The notes: generated from the letters alone by a model not told the origin. A stretch of 64,000 bases of DNA from Ustulina deusta (GCA_023159155.1 JAJNNX010000006.1:1240001-1304000), one strand, 5' to 3'; shown: positions 22,005-37,203, counted from the stretch's first letter. Program-made: numbers and translations.

Positions 22005-25000
22005 TACTAATTATTTATTAATAAATATTTAATAAATATATTTTTTTTATTTTATTATAGTTAATAAAACATAAATAAACTTTTTTTTTTAATTATATAT
22101 TTAATATAAAAAATTATATATTTTATAATATAAATCTAATTTTAATATAACTCTAATAAGATTTTTAACCTTTATATTACTTAAAGGCTAACAATTTATA
22201 AAAAATCTAATTTTAAATATTTTTATTTTATTTTTAGTTCTTAAATAATTAAAATAATTTTAGCTCTTAAGTATAGCTAGCCTTTTACTATTAAATAATT
22301 TTAAAAAAAAATTTTTAATAAAAAAAAAAAAATTTAAATACTAAACTTTTTTATAAATATTTTAAGCAAACTAATATTTAAAAAAAAATCCAAAAAAAAT
22401 AAAAAATTAAAACTTAAAAAAATAAAATCTAAACTAGAACTAGAACTATTTAAAATAAATAATATACTTAAAAACGTAGTACTAAATATTATAGCTATAT
22501 AAGCCTGCAATTTTATATTAGTTCTAATAAAACTTTTTTAATAAATAAAAAAAATAAAACGTTAATTTTTTAATACGTTTATTTTAGTACTTTTAAAAAA
22601 TAACTATAATTTAATAATAAAAAATATATTTAAAAATATTAATTTTAAATTTTTAAATTTTATTGCTTTATTTATTTTCTGTTTTATTAGTTTACTTTTT
22701 AGCGCTTTAAACCTTACTTATATTAAAAAAGCTAAAATATAAAAAACTAATCCTAGCAAGTTTGCAAAAAATAAAGCTTTATTTAATAATTAGGTTTATA
22801 AACTAATAAAAAAGCTAAATAAAAATATTACTATATTCCGAACTAAAAATAATTAACTTTAATATATTATAAACTAATTAAAAAAACATATTAAAAAATT
22901 AATAAAAATATATTTTTATTTAATTAAAAAACTATTTAATAATATTACTAAAATAATCTAAGCTTTATTAATAATTTATTATAACTCTAACTAAATAATT
23001 ATAATTTATAAAATATTTTAAACTTATATATATAAAACTAATAAAAATATTAATAAATTTATTTTTATATTTAATAATTTAGTTTAAAAATATTAATTAG
23101 CCGAATTATAATAAAAATATAAATTATAGAACTACTTTTATATAAACTTAAAAAAAAACCTATATAAAATTTTTATAAATTTAAATATTTCTTATAAATT
23201 ATTTATTAATAAAATTATTAAATTAATATATAATACTAAGCAAACCTATAAAAACTATTAATAAACTAAACTTATTAGCTTAATTAAATAAAGATCTAAC
23301 TTAAATAATTAAGTTTTTAATAAACTAGCTTACTAACTTTTAGCTAATTTTAAAAGTTTTAAAATACTTATTTTAAAACAATTAAAACAAGCATTAATTA
23401 TAAAAAAAAAAAAACTTATTAAAATAATAAAACTTACTTTATTTATAATAAAAAAAAACATATATTAGTTAACTGCTTTAACTAAAAACTTAAAGTTTTA
23501 AATATTTAACTAGCAAAAAAAAGCCCTAATAAAAATAGCTCTAATAATTTATTTAACTTAAAAAACAAATAAAACTAATAAAAATCTTTTTATTAGTTTT
23601 TTTATTTATTTTAGCTAAAATATATAATTAAAATAAATTAATTATTTTTAAAATACTTACTTAATTATAAATTAATAATATTAAAATAAAAACTTTAGCT
23701 TTATATAATATTAAAGCTTATATTTTTTTAATAATTAATTATAAGTTTATATAATAAATCAAATAATAATTAAAAATAAAAATAGTTCGGTTAACTAAAC
23801 TTTAAAAGCTTTATAATTATTAAAGCAAAATAGATAGTAAAGTTTATAAATATTTAATATATACTATAAAAATTAATAATTTAAAAATTAAATATTTTAA
23901 ATTATTAATTTTAGTTATAATATTATTATTAATATTAAATAATTAATAAAATAAAATATTTTAATAAAAACCTAAAAATAATAATTAATCTAACTAAATA
24001 ATTTATTTTTATTAGTTTAATTTTTGCTAATAATTATAATTAAACTTTTTAATTATAAATAATAAAATATAAACCTAAAAATATAAAAAAATATAAATTA
24101 ATATAATTAAATATTAAAAAAATATTATTAAATATTAAAACAACTTTTTAAAAATAAAATAATTATTTTAAAAATAACTAAAACTAAAAAAATAAAAATA
24201 AAAACTTAGAACCCCTAAACTTAAAACAAAAAAAATTTATATAATAACTTTTTAAAAAAAAAAACTAAGCTACAATTAAAAAAATTATATAAAACTTTTA
24301 AAATTATTTCTATTAAAATAAATAAAAACAACTAGCTAAAAAAACTTTAAAAAAGCTTATTATAATTAAATTTATAACAACTAAAAATAATTATACTAAA
24401 CTATTTAAAAAAAACTTAAAAATAATTAATATTTTGTAAAAAAAATAAACTTAAATTAATTAAGTAATACTATAAAAAACTTTTAATAATAAACTAATCT
24501 TATTTTAAAAAAAAAAAAACCCTTAGTATATAAAATTAATATAAAGCTTTTTACTTTTTTAATTATTATATTTAAAAAAGTTCTTTTTAAAAAAAAAATC
24601 TAAAACTTTATTATTATTACAATTAGAGTTCAATATAATACTAGAACTTAATAATAAAAAATATACTTTTAGTTCTTATTAATACTATATATTTATATAG
24701 TTTATTTTACTTAAAAAAAATTTATAAATAAACTACTAGCTATAAACTTTATTAAACAAAATATAAACTTAAATATTATTTTTATTTTATTTATATTTAA
24801 ACTTAAATTAATTAAATATAAATTTATAATTAATTATTAATAAAAAAATATATATTTAAAAAATCAAATTATACTAACTTTAAATATTAATAATACTATA
24901 TTTAATTATTGCAATACTACTTAATTTGCTAAACTAAATATTATTAAAGCTTTTTATTAATTATTATTAATTATAAAATTATATTATTTTATTTTTTAGT

Positions 25001-27504
25001 TTAAAAATAAAACCTACCTAATAGTAAGCCTTTATTAACATATAAATCTAAAAACTTTTAAATAAGTTTATAAATACTTATATAAATAATATTTTAATTT
25101 ATTTTAAAACTAAAAAATAGCACTAAACCTATTATAAAAAAATATTAAAAAGTTTTATTTTAATATATTTATTATTAATTATTTAAAAATAATTATAAAA
25201 GCTAAAATAAAAATTAGAATTAACTCTACTAAAATCTAAACAATCCTAAATTAAAACTTTAATAATTTTAAAAATACTAAATTAATCTAGTTATTTTTTA
25301 AACTTTATAATTATATTTATATATTTATTTACTATGCTAATAAAATTGTTATTTTTTTAAATTAATTATTAAAAAAAAACAAGCTATTTATAATAGGACT
25401 AAAACAAAAATAAGCTTTTAAATATATAAAACTACTAGTTTATAAAATATTTGTTTTAGTTTTTTTTAAGCCTAGCTAACTAATATAAATAAAAATAAAT
25501 ATTTTATATAATATAATAAAAAAAGTTATCTAGTAGTAATAAAAAAATATAACCTAAAAACCTATAAAATATTTTTTTAAAATAATAATACTAATTAAGC
25601 AAGTTTACCCGATTTAAAACTATAAACTTCTAGTAATAATATAAATTTTAAAATATTACTACTTAAAGCTTTTTAGAACTAAATTCTTTATAATAATTAA
25701 TTATTAAGCTTTATTATATTTATTAAATAAATAGATTTTATTAATATAATAAATATACTAAGCTAACTTTTTATTAAACTTTAATATTACTTTTTAATAC
25801 TAATTAAAATAAAAAAATATAATAAGTAATATTTTATTAAAAAAAATAGCTAAATCTTTTATAATTAAAATTAAAAAAGCTAAAAAACAAATAATAATAT
25901 TAGTTCTATTTAATAAAATATTAAGTTCTATATTAATTATAGATTTTTTACTGAATATTTTCTAAAAAGCTAACTTAATAAACCTAATTAAATAAAAAAA
26001 CTAGTTATAAAAACTAGGAAATAAAAACAAAAAGTTATATATATTTAAAGTTATTTTAAATAGGATTATTTTTTTTATATAGCTTTAATTTAAAAAGTTT
26101 ATATATTTTTAATTATGATATATTAAAGTTAATATAAAATAATTAAAATATTAAAATAAAAATATTACTAGTTTTATTTAAAATATAATTATAAATAATA
26201 TATATATAATTATTATAACTATAAAAAAAACAAAATATTATAAAATAAAACTTTTGGTTTTTTTTATTTATTGTTTATATTAGCTATAATATAGTAATAT
26301 ATAATAATAAATAGCAAAAATATATTATTTAATTAATAAAGTTATAATTATATATAAATATTTATAAATAAGTTTAGCTATTTAATTATAACTTTATTTA
26401 ATAAAAAAATAAATATTATAAAATTACTAGCTATATAATATTATAAAAATCTATATAAATTTTTTAATATACTAGATATATAAATATTAAATAATATAAA
26501 ACTATTTATTTTTAAATTTATAATAATAATTAATAATTTTATAAATATTAAGCACTATTTTAGTAATACTTACTATTTTTAAACTTAAAAAATAATAAAA
26601 TTAATTAATTAAAAACTAAACTAATAATTTTATTTTTATATTAATAAATATTAAAACAATTAAAATATTTATTTTTTTATTTTAAACTTTATATATAATT
26701 TTTTATAATATTTATTAATTAATATATTATTACTAAAAGTAGCAATAGAAATTAAAGCATAAAACTTTTTAATAGTAAATATTAATAAAACTATTATAAA
26801 TTCTAATATTAAATAATAAGCGCTTAAACTAGTCCGCTAAATTTAAAACATTTAAAAAATAATATATAATATAGCAATTTTTATATAAAAATAATATAAG
26901 CTATAAGCTAATAAAAAAAAACGCTTAGTAGATTTTAAAATAAAAAACAAAATCTTTTTAAAAAAAAAAATTTTATAATACAAGCACTAACTACTAGATT
27001 AAATTTTTAATTAGTCGGATTTTTTAAAATCTTAAAAAAACAAAAATTTAGCTATATTTTTAATTTATTTAACTTTTATAAAATAAAAAACTTGTTTTAT
27101 ACTAACTAATTATAAAAAATAAGCAATAATTTTTTATTTTAATAAATCTAATTATTGCTTTTAGTTAAAAATATTAATAATAAAGCAAAATTTAAAATCA
27201 AACAAATTAAACAATTAAAAATATATAAAAAAAGTAAAAAATTATAATACTAAGTTGCTTAAAAAAGCTATAATTTTAAAAATATATTAATTAAATTTAA
27301 CTAATTTTATAAAACTTATAAAAAAGCTTTTAAACTCTTTATAAAATTATAAAAATAAATATATATAATAATAGTTAATAAGTTTATAAGCAATTATAAA
27401 CACAATAATAAAGCAATATAATATAAAAAAATTATATAAACTTAATATTATTAATAATTTTAAGTTAAAATTATATTTAAATTTTTAGTTTTAAAAAAAA
27501 GTAA

Positions 27505-27736
27505 TATAATAGTTAGTATAGTTTTAGCAAGACCTGCAAGAATTCTAGACTTGTATAGCAATAAAATAAGAAGTCTATATATAAACTAACTTAACTCTGC
27601 AGCTATATATACAAAGTCTATATCTATTTACCTTATAAACTCTAATTTTTTTTTCTTTTTTTCTTTTTTAGCTTAGAGTTTTTGTTTATAGTATTAATAA
27701 ACTAGTTATAAAAGCTTTACTTAATTAATCGTAATA
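27505..27736 (+). repeat. 3' LTR of element A2
   Basis: 232 bp, TATAATAGTTAG... to ...TCGTAATA. It contains an unmutated AGCTTAGAGT (27670-27679) directly after the T-rich tract. Confidence 0.85.
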
Positions 27737-30479
27737 TTTATATTAAAAAAACTAAAATATAAAAAACTAATTCTAGCAACTTTATAAAAAATAAAGCTTT
27801 ATTTAATAACTAGGTTTATAAACTAATAAAAAAACTAAATAAAAATATTATTATATTTTAAACTAAAAATAGCTAATTTTAATATATTATAAGCTAATTA
27901 AAAAAATATACTAAAAAATTAATAAAAATATATTTTCATTTAATTAAAAAACTATTTAATAATATTACTAAAATAATTTAAGTTTTATTAATAGTTTATT
28001 ATAATTTTAATTAAGCAGTTATTATTTATAAAATATTTTAAGTTTATATATATAAAACTAATAAAAATATTAATAAATTTATTTTTATATTTAATAGCTT
28101 AGCTTAAAAGTATTAATTTGCTAAGTTATAATAAAAATATAAATTATAGAACTATTTTTATATAAACTTAAAAAAAAACCTGTATAAAATCTTTATAAAT
28201 TTAGATATTTTTTATAAATTATTTATTAATAAAATTATTAAGTTAATATATAATATTAAATAAGCTTATAAAAATTATTAATAAATTAAATTTATTAGTT
28301 TAACTAAACAAAGATTTAGCTTAAATAACTAAATTTTTAGCAAACTAGCTTATTAATTTTTAATTAATTTTAAAAGTTCTAAAATATTTATTTTAAAATA
28401 GTTAAAATAAGTATTAATTATAAAAAAAAAAAAAGCTTATTAAAATAATAAAACCTACTTTATTTATAATAAAAAAAGGCATATATTAATTAACTATTTT
28501 AATTAAAAGCTTAAAGTTTTAAATATTTAATTAGTAAAAAAAAGCTATAATAAGAATAGCTCTAGTAGTTTATTTAATTTAAAAAATAAATAAAACTAAT
28601 AAAAGTTTTTTTATTAGTTTTTTTATTTATTTTAGTTAAAATATATAGCTAAAATAAATTAATTATTTTTAAAATATTTATTTAATTATAAATTAATACT
28701 AAAGCTTATATTTCTTTAATAATTAGCTGTAAGTTTATATAATAAGTTAAATAATAGTTAAAAATAAAAATAGTTTAGCTAGCTAAACTTTAAAAGCTTT
28801 ATAACTACTAAAGCAAAGTAATTAGCAAAGTTTATAAATATTTAATATATATTATAAAAATTAATAATTAATAATTTAAAAACTAAATATTTTAAGTTAT
28901 TAATTTTAGTTATAATATTATTATTAGTATTAAATAATTAATAAAATAAAATATTTTAATAAAAACCTAAAAATAATAATTAATCTAGCTAAATAATTTA
29001 TTTTTATTAGTTTAATTTTTGCTAATAATTATAGTTAAGTTTTTTAGTTATAAATAATAAAATATAAACCTAAAAATATAAAAAAATATAAATTAATATA
29101 ATTAAATGTTAAAAAAATACTATTAAATATTAAAACAATTTTTTAAAAATAAAATAATTATTTTAAAAATAACTAAAACTAAAAAAACAAAAAAAGAACT
29201 TAGGACCTCTAAACCTAAAACAAAAAAGGTCTATATAATAATTTTTAAAAAAAAAAAAAACTAAGCTGCTATTAAAAAAATTATATAAAATTTTTAGAAT
29301 TATTTCTACTAGAATAAATAAAAGCAACTAGCTAAAAAAACTTTAAAAAAACTTATTATAATTAAGTTTATAATAATTAAAAATAATTATACTAAACTAT
29401 TTAAAAAAAACTTAAAAATAATTAATATTTTATAAAAAAAATAGATTTAAATTAATTAAGTAGTACTATAAAAAACTTTTAATAATAAACTAATTTTATT
29501 TAAAAAAAAAAAAAACTTCTAATATATAAAATTAGTATAAAGCTTTTTGTTTTTTTAGTTATTATATTTAAAAAAGTTCTTTTAAAAAAAAAATCTAAAA
29601 TTTTATTATTATTATAACTAGAGTTTAATATAGTACTAGAACTTAATAGCAAAAAATATATTTTTAGCTTTTATTAATATTATATATTTATATAGTTTAT
29701 TTTATTTAAAAAAAAGTTTATAAATAAACTATTAGTTATAAATTTTATTAAATAAAATATAAACTTAAATATTACTTTTATTTTATTTATATTTAAACTT
29801 AAATTAATTAAATATAAGTTTATAATTAATTATTAATAAAAAAATATATATTTAAAAAATTAAATTATATTAGTTTTAAATATTAGTAGTACTATATTTA
29901 ATTGTTGCAATATTATTTAATTTGCTAAATTAAATATTATTAAAGCTTTTTATTAATTATTATTAATTATAAAATTATATTACTTTATTTTTTTTTAAAC
30001 TTATAAAAAAATATTTTAATAAAAAGTTTTATTTTTTAGTTTAAAAGTAAGACCTGCTTAGTAGCAAGCTTTTATTAATATATAAATTTAAAAACTTTTA
30101 AACAAATTTACAAGTATTTATATAAATAATATTTTGATTTATTCTAAAACTAAAAAATAATACTAGACTTATTATAAAAAAATAATTTATTGCTTATATT
30201 AAACCAGATATTAGAAAAATATTAAAAAGTTTTGTTTTAATATATTTATTATTAATTATTTAAAAATAATTATAAAAGCTAGAATAAAAATTAGAATTAA
30301 CCCTGTAAAGATCTAAACAATCCTAGATTAGGACTTTAATAATTTTAAAAATATTAAGTTAATCCGGTTGTTTTTTAAGCTTTATAATTATGTTTGTATG
30401 TTTATTTACTACACTAGTAAAATTGCTGCTTTTTTAAATTAACTACTAAAAAAAGATAAACTATTTATAATAGGACCAG

Positions 30480-30716
30480 TATTACGATCAGTCAAGTAAA
30501 GCTTCTATAGCTAGTTTATTAATACTATAAACAAAGACTCTAAGCTAAAAAAAAAAAAAAAAAAAAAAAAAAGTCAGAGTTTATAAAATGGGTAGATATA
30601 GACTCTATATGTATAGCTGTAAAATTATAGGTTAGTTTGTATATAGACTTCCTATTTTATTACTATATAAGTTTAGAATCTTTGCAAGTTTTACCAAAAC
30701 TATACTAACTATTATA
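30480..30716 (-). repeat. 3' LTR of element B1
   Basis: 237 bp. On the + strand it starts TATTACGATCAGTCAAGTAAAG and ends CTAACTATTATA. It contains an A tract of about 30 bases (the T tract of the sense strand). Confidence 0.85.
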
Positions 30717-32656
30717 TTATTTTTTTTTAAAACTAAAAGTTTAAATATAATTTTAACTTAAAGTTACTAATAATATTAAATTTATATAGTTTTTCTATAT
30801 TGTACTGCTTTATTATTATTTTTATAATTATTTGCAAATTTATTAACTATTATTGCATATATTTATTTTTATAATTTTACTAAAAGTCCAAAAGCTTTTT
30901 TATAAGTTTTATAAAATTAGTTAAGCTTAATTAGTATATTTTTAAAATTTTAAGCTATGTACTAAGTATTATTAAAATTATAGCTTTTTTAAGCAACTTA
31001 ATATTATAGCTTTTTATTTTTTTTATATATTTTTAATTGTTTAATTTGTTTAATTTTAAATTCTGCTTTGCTATTAATATTTTTAGCTAAAAATAATAAT
31101 TAAATTTATTAAAATAAAAAATTATTGCTTACTTTTTATAATCGATTAATATAAAATAGATTTTTTATTTTATAAAAATTAAATAAATTAAAAATATAGC
31201 GAAATTTTTATTTTTTTAAGATTTTATAAAATCTAACTAACTAGAAATCCAATCTAGTAATTAGTACTTATATTATAAAGCTTTTTTTTTTTAAAAAAAC
31301 TTTATTTTTTATTTTAAAATTTATTAAACATTTTTTTTATTAGTTTATAGTTTATATTATTTTTATATAAAAATTGCTATATTATATATTATTTTTTAAA
31401 TATTTTAAGTTTAATAAACTAATTTAAGTATTTATTATTTAATATTAAAATTTATAATAGTTTTATTAATATTTATTATTAAAAAGTTTTATGTTTTAAT
31501 TTTTATTATTATTTTTAGTAATAATATATTAATTAATAAATACTATAAAAAATTATATATTAAGTTTAAAACAAAAAAATAAATATTTTAATTATTTTAA
31601 TATTTATTAATATAAAAACAAAGTTGTTAGTCTAGTTCCTAATTAATTAATTTTATTGCTTTTTAGGTTTAAAAGTAATAAGTACTACTAAAATAATGCT
31701 TAATACTTATAAAACTATTAATTATTGCTATAAACTTAAAAATAAATAATTTTATATTATTTAATATTTATATGTTTAATATATTAAAAAATTTATATAA
31801 ACTTTTATAGTATTATATAGCTAGTAATTTTATAATATTTATTTTTTTATTAAATAAAATTATAATTAAACAGCTAAACTTATTTATAAATACTTATATA
31901 TAGTTATAAGTTTATTAGTTAGATAGCATGTTTTTATTATTTATTATTATATATTGCTATATTATAGCTAATATAAATAATAAGTAAAAAAAACTAGAAG
32001 TTTTATTTTATAATATTTTGTAATTATAATAATTATATATATATTATTTATAATTATATCTTAAGTAAAACTAATAATATTTTTATTTTAATATTTTAAT
32101 TGTTTTGTATTAACTTTAGTACGTAGTAATTAAAAATATATAAGCTTTTTAAATTAAAGCTATATAAAAAAAGATAATCTTATTTAAAGTAATTTTAAAT
32201 ATATATAGCTTTTTGTTTTTATTTCTTAGCTTTTATAGCTAATTTTTTTATTTAATTAGGTTTACTAGGTCAGCTCTTTAGAAAGTATTAAATAAAAAAT
32301 CTATAGTTAATATAAAACTTAATATTTTATTAAATAGGATTAATACTATTATTTGTTTTTTAGTTTTTTTAGTTTTAATTATAAAAAGCTTAACTATTTT
32401 TTTTAATAAAATATTAATTATTATATTTTTTTATTTTAGTTAGTATTAAAAAATAATATTAAAGTTTAACAAAAAATTAGCCTAGTATACTTATTATATT
32501 AATAAAATCTATTTATTTAAAAAATATAATAAAGTTTAATAATTAGTTATTATAAAGAATTTAATTCTAAAAAGCTCTAAGTAGTAATATTTTAAAATTT
32601 ATATTACTATTAAAAGTTTATAGTTTTAAATCAAGTAAACTTATTTAGTTAGTAAA

Positions 32657-35600
32657 ATTAAAAAGTTAACCATGATTTTGTTTACTTATTCGCTGCAGGT
32701 CTAAAAATGGCAGCTATAATATAACAATAAAGATTAATAAATAAACGTTTAAACTTTATATATATATATAAACCAGAAACACACAGTTATTTATTAATAC
32801 AAAAAACTAGTCAAACCTTAAGTTTTATCTTATTTATAATAGTTTTTATAACAAATCAATTGTTTAATATAAAAAGTGGAGTCTCTAGTAATAGCAGAAA
32901 CAATACCCTAATCTTATCTCTATTTAATATAGGTACCTTATCTATACTAGGATTACTAGCAGATTTTATTATACTAGACAGCAAGCTACAAACACTTATA
33001 ATTTATTTATTATAAAAATATTTTGTATAGCTACATTTATTAATATAGCCCTTATTAAACAAGAAGATATATTCTACCCCGTTCCTAGAAGCCCAGCCTG
33101 TTTTGTTTTTATTTAGACCTAATAGTCCAGTTTTTTATAATTAATATTGTTATACTTTATTATAAATAGGTTTAATTAAACTAAACAGTAATAATTTATT
33201 TTAAAAATTAAAGCTATAAAATCTATTTATACTAAGTTAATTTAGACTTAATATTAAATTTATATTTTTTATATACTTATATTATAACTTAAAACTAGAG
33301 CTATTTTTAGCTAAAATAAAAAAATTTAAATTTTAATACTTTTATATTTATTATAAATATTATAAAAACAATATATTATACTACTATATTTTAAAAAAGT
33401 AAAGCAGTAAATAGTAATTTTAAAACTTTTGTATATTTAATATTAACTGTTTTTATTTAAATATTAAAAATATTAAAAATAAAACTACTGCTTAGAAATA
33501 TTTATATAAAAACAGAGCTACTTATATAAAAAAAAATTATAAAACAACCTAAAAACTACTAAAAAAAGTCCAAACAGAACTTTTAAGCATAAATAGTTCT
33601 AATTAATACATAAGAAAAATTTATATTAAAATTTAAAAAAACAAACCTAAAAAACTTAATATTGCACTATATAAATATTTAAGTATATATAAATAACTAG
33701 TTCAAAAAAGCAGTACTAAAATATAACCTTTTTAAGCTAATAAAAGAATAAAAACTATTAAAAATTATAAAAAAATAAATATAGTCTAACCTAAAAATAT
33801 TATAATATAAGTATATTTTTTTAAAATTAATATATTTAAAATAAGCTCCGCTTAAAAGGGTTAGTTAGGTACTAATCTATTTATTAAAAAGGAGGCCTTA
33901 TTAAAAGGGACTTATATTTTTTTATAAGCTTAAGCTTTTTTTAAAAAAAAAAAAACAAACTTCTAAGGAATACTACCCCTTTTTAAGCTTTTTTTTTTAT
34001 ACTAAAATAAGCTAAAACTTGCCTTTTTATAGTTATTATTTTATATATTTCTAAATAGTTAACTAATTTTATATAGCATAATTAAAATTATTATATTTAT
34101 ATAATAATATAAAACTATATAAAATAATATAAGCTAGATCACTTAAAAAATATTATTATATAAATAAATATTAGAACGTTATATTACTAAATATTAATAA
34201 AAAAAATATTATTATAAATAATATTCTATTAAACAATAAAAATTTGCTTAAGTACTATAAATAAATGTTTAGTTGTTAGAATAACTTCTTAATAACTAAC
34301 AAATATATAAAAAAAATATACTTTGCTAAATAGAGCTTATTATATATATATTTAGCAAATTAAAACCTAAAGGATTATAATAGAATAAATATTAAATAGC
34401 TTAAAACAAATTGTATTTTTATAAAAATATTTAAACCCCTGTTTAAAAAAAAATAAAATAGAACAGATATAATAAATATAAAGTTATTAAAACTAATAAA
34501 TAAGTTTATAAAAAATATAAAAACAAATAAAAGTTTTAAATAATAAAATAAAATATTAATTAATTAAAATATTAACTTAATTTTTATTAAACGTAGTAGT
34601 ATTACGTTTACTATTAAACAAGCTATTTTTTTTTATAAAATATATAGTAATAAATATATTTTAAACTTCTAAAATAAATAAAATAATACTAAGTTTATCC
34701 AAAGTTAAACCAAACATAAACTTAAAAATACTAAATAAAAATTGTATCCTAGATTAAAAAGTAAAAATTATATTATAATAGCGCTTTTTAAATAGTTTTA
34801 TATTATCTAAAGATTTAGTATTAAAATTAGGAATTTTTTTCTTTTTTTTTTTTATTAAACGCAAAAGAATTATTATCTATTTTTATAGCAATAATACTAC
34901 CTATAACAAAAAGAACTCCACTTCGAATAAACTGTTCTATAATAAATAATAGTATGTTAACTAAAAATATAACATATAAATTATATTTTACTAAATTTTT
35001 TTTTTTAATATAGAAAAGTCTATTTATAGTACTATTTCTAAATATTAACTAACGTTTAATAAGAAGCCAACTTAAAAAAAAACAAAATTATAATCTAGAA
35101 CTAATATTAAAATAATATACCTTATTTAATATAATATTACTACGTTATTTTTGGTTAATAGCGCAAAAAAACAGCTAATATTTGTTTATATTGCTAAACA
35201 GTAGATTTTTAAAGAACAAATAAAAATAACCTATACTAATAATAAGTAATAATATAGACCTATAACTAGCTCTACTAAAACCTTTACTTTGTACTTTTAT
35301 ATACTTGACTTTTGCTTTTTTAAATATAATAAATATTAAGTAGGTCCGAATAGCAGTACTTTACTAAGCCAAAATATAAATATTATAAAACTAAAACATA
35401 TAAAGTTCTATATTAAGATTTAGTTCCTTAATAAAAACTTTGTTATTAGCGCAGTAAAAACTTAGCAAAAAATTAGAACTAAGCAATAAAAATCTTATAT
35501 TTTTGTTCTTAGCATATACTTTAATAAAAACAAAAATATTATTATTATTATCCCTACTAATAATTTATATTTTTTAATAATGTTTAACGCGTATAAATTA

Positions 35601-37203
35601 ATATAAGTATTAAATAAAGCAGTAATAAAAATAGTTAGGTTAGAAATAGCGCTAATAGTTGCTATAATACCTATAAAGCATAATAATAACTATTTTTTTT
35701 TTGGATTAAGTAATAAAAAAGCTATAACTTTACCAAAAGTTCTGTTAAAGTGTTATAATTTATGCCTGAATATATAATCAGCTTTTTTACCTAGTAACCA
35801 AGCTATAAGTTCTAAACTATACCGAGTAGCCCACTAATAATAATAAAAGATTTATTGCTAATAAGCGTACAAAGCCTGGTTATAATATTGCTTCTAATAA
35901 CAAAAATATTTAGACTTATAAAATAAGTCGGAATTAATATAATTCTAAACAAAGAGATAGAAACTTAATAGTAGGAAGTAATAGCAATTCTATATAAAAA
36001 AAACAATATATAAGTGGCAAACGTTAAAATAGGTATAAAGCGGAGGGTTATTTCTAAACAAGTGATTCTCAAACTGATACAGTTGGGTAGGGGGGGTACG
36101 CCCTAGCCACACCTACCAGCCCCATGGGCCCTAGCCGCATGGACCAGACCTAGCCCCACACATCCCACACTCCATAGCTAATATTCTGGCGCAGCCAGAA
36201 TATTCCCTTCCATACCCAATACAACCTATTCTACTCTAATATTCTGACCCCCCCCCTGGCCTCACCTAATATAAACCTAATATTTCTTTTGATATTAACG
36301 CTAGTAACCCGTGTAGCATATAGGTCCGTATAACGTTTGACGCTTTAAAAAGCAATAATACTTAGAACGCCGATAGCTAGATCGGTAGCTTTAATATATA
36401 CTAAATTAGATAATTTAGAAGTAATTATATAATATATATAATCTTTATTCGGAAATAATCAATAAGCCTAGAAGTGTATAATTGTAGTCCAGTAATACTA
36501 ATTTAATAAAAAAGGGGTAAAATTAGGTAAAATAGTACAATCTTTAATAAGAGCTCAAGAAGCAAGCTAAGTAAATAGAAAAACAGATTTTTTAGAGTTT
36601 AATAATATGTTATTTTTAAATAATAATAAAAACTAGTATAGCAACCAAACTAATAATTATTGTTAGGAATGCAAAATTAATATATAAACAAATATTAGAT
36701 CTTTTTTTAACGTAGTCTGCTATTTTAAAAAGGTAAATAAAACAAAAATAATTACTTCTTATAAGTAAACAACTAATGTTGTATTTATATAAATAAAGAT
36801 AGGCATAAATATATAAAAGTAGATATTATATATATATATATAAAGTGATTAACTAATAATAATTATACCTAGAATAAATAGGCATATTGCTAATATTAAA
36901 ATATAATATTACAAGAAAGGACCTACTTGTTAAGCGTATTGCTAGGCTAACCAACGGTTAATAACTATTGGTTGCCAAGTGTTAGGCAACCGTAATAAAA
37001 ATATGCATTAGGCAGGACCTTCCGCGGACTAGTATTAACAGTTATTATTAATACTAGATTAAACAAATATAACATAAAAAACCCTAAAATAAACGGGGCG
37101 GTGTTTACTGGCCTTATTAAAGCAGTAGGATTTAGGGTTCCTATTGGTCTACTAACCCTGCGGTAGTATTAGAAATACCAATATACCAAAATCATGGTTG
37201 TAA
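32657..37203. mobile_element. Unrelated 4.5-kb segment inside B1, possible second transposon
   Basis: Homology with other family copies stops near 32656. The segment is bounded by AACCATGATTTTG (32668-32680) and its inverse CAAAATCATGGTT (37187-37199), a 13-bp inverted pair. Most of it is AT-rich and frameless, but a GC-richer patch lies at about 36059-36300. I recognise no protein. It could be a DNA transposon that inserted and later lost B1 sequence on one side, or a retrotransposon-captured segment. Confidence 0.4.
36059..36300 (+). repeat. GC-rich transposon-end-like patch with hairpin
   Basis: AAGTGATTCTCAAACTG at about 36059 resembles hAT-type terminal repeats. It is followed by a C-rich stretch and a perfect hairpin at 36180-36204 (arms AATATTCTGGC / GCCAGAATATT, 3-nt loop). 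No inverted partner of the terminus was found nearby, so only one end may survive. Confidence 0.3.

Larger units (their letters stand above)
21755..27736 (+). mobile_element. Ty3/Gypsy retrotransposon A2, full length, nested in A1
   Basis: 5982 bp with LTRs at both ends and target duplication TTTAT (21750-21754 and 27737-27741). The A1 sequence before and after is collinear with A2's own interior around 22712. The + strand is the sense strand. The purine tract before the 3' LTR (27494-27504, AAAAAAAGTAA; GGAAG in better-kept relatives) fits a polypurine tract. Coding capacity is destroyed: AT content is extreme and stops occur in all frames. Family pol order (RNase H near 25.4-25.9 kb, then 1.6 kb to the LTR) indicates Gypsy rather than Copia. 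Confidence 0.88.
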
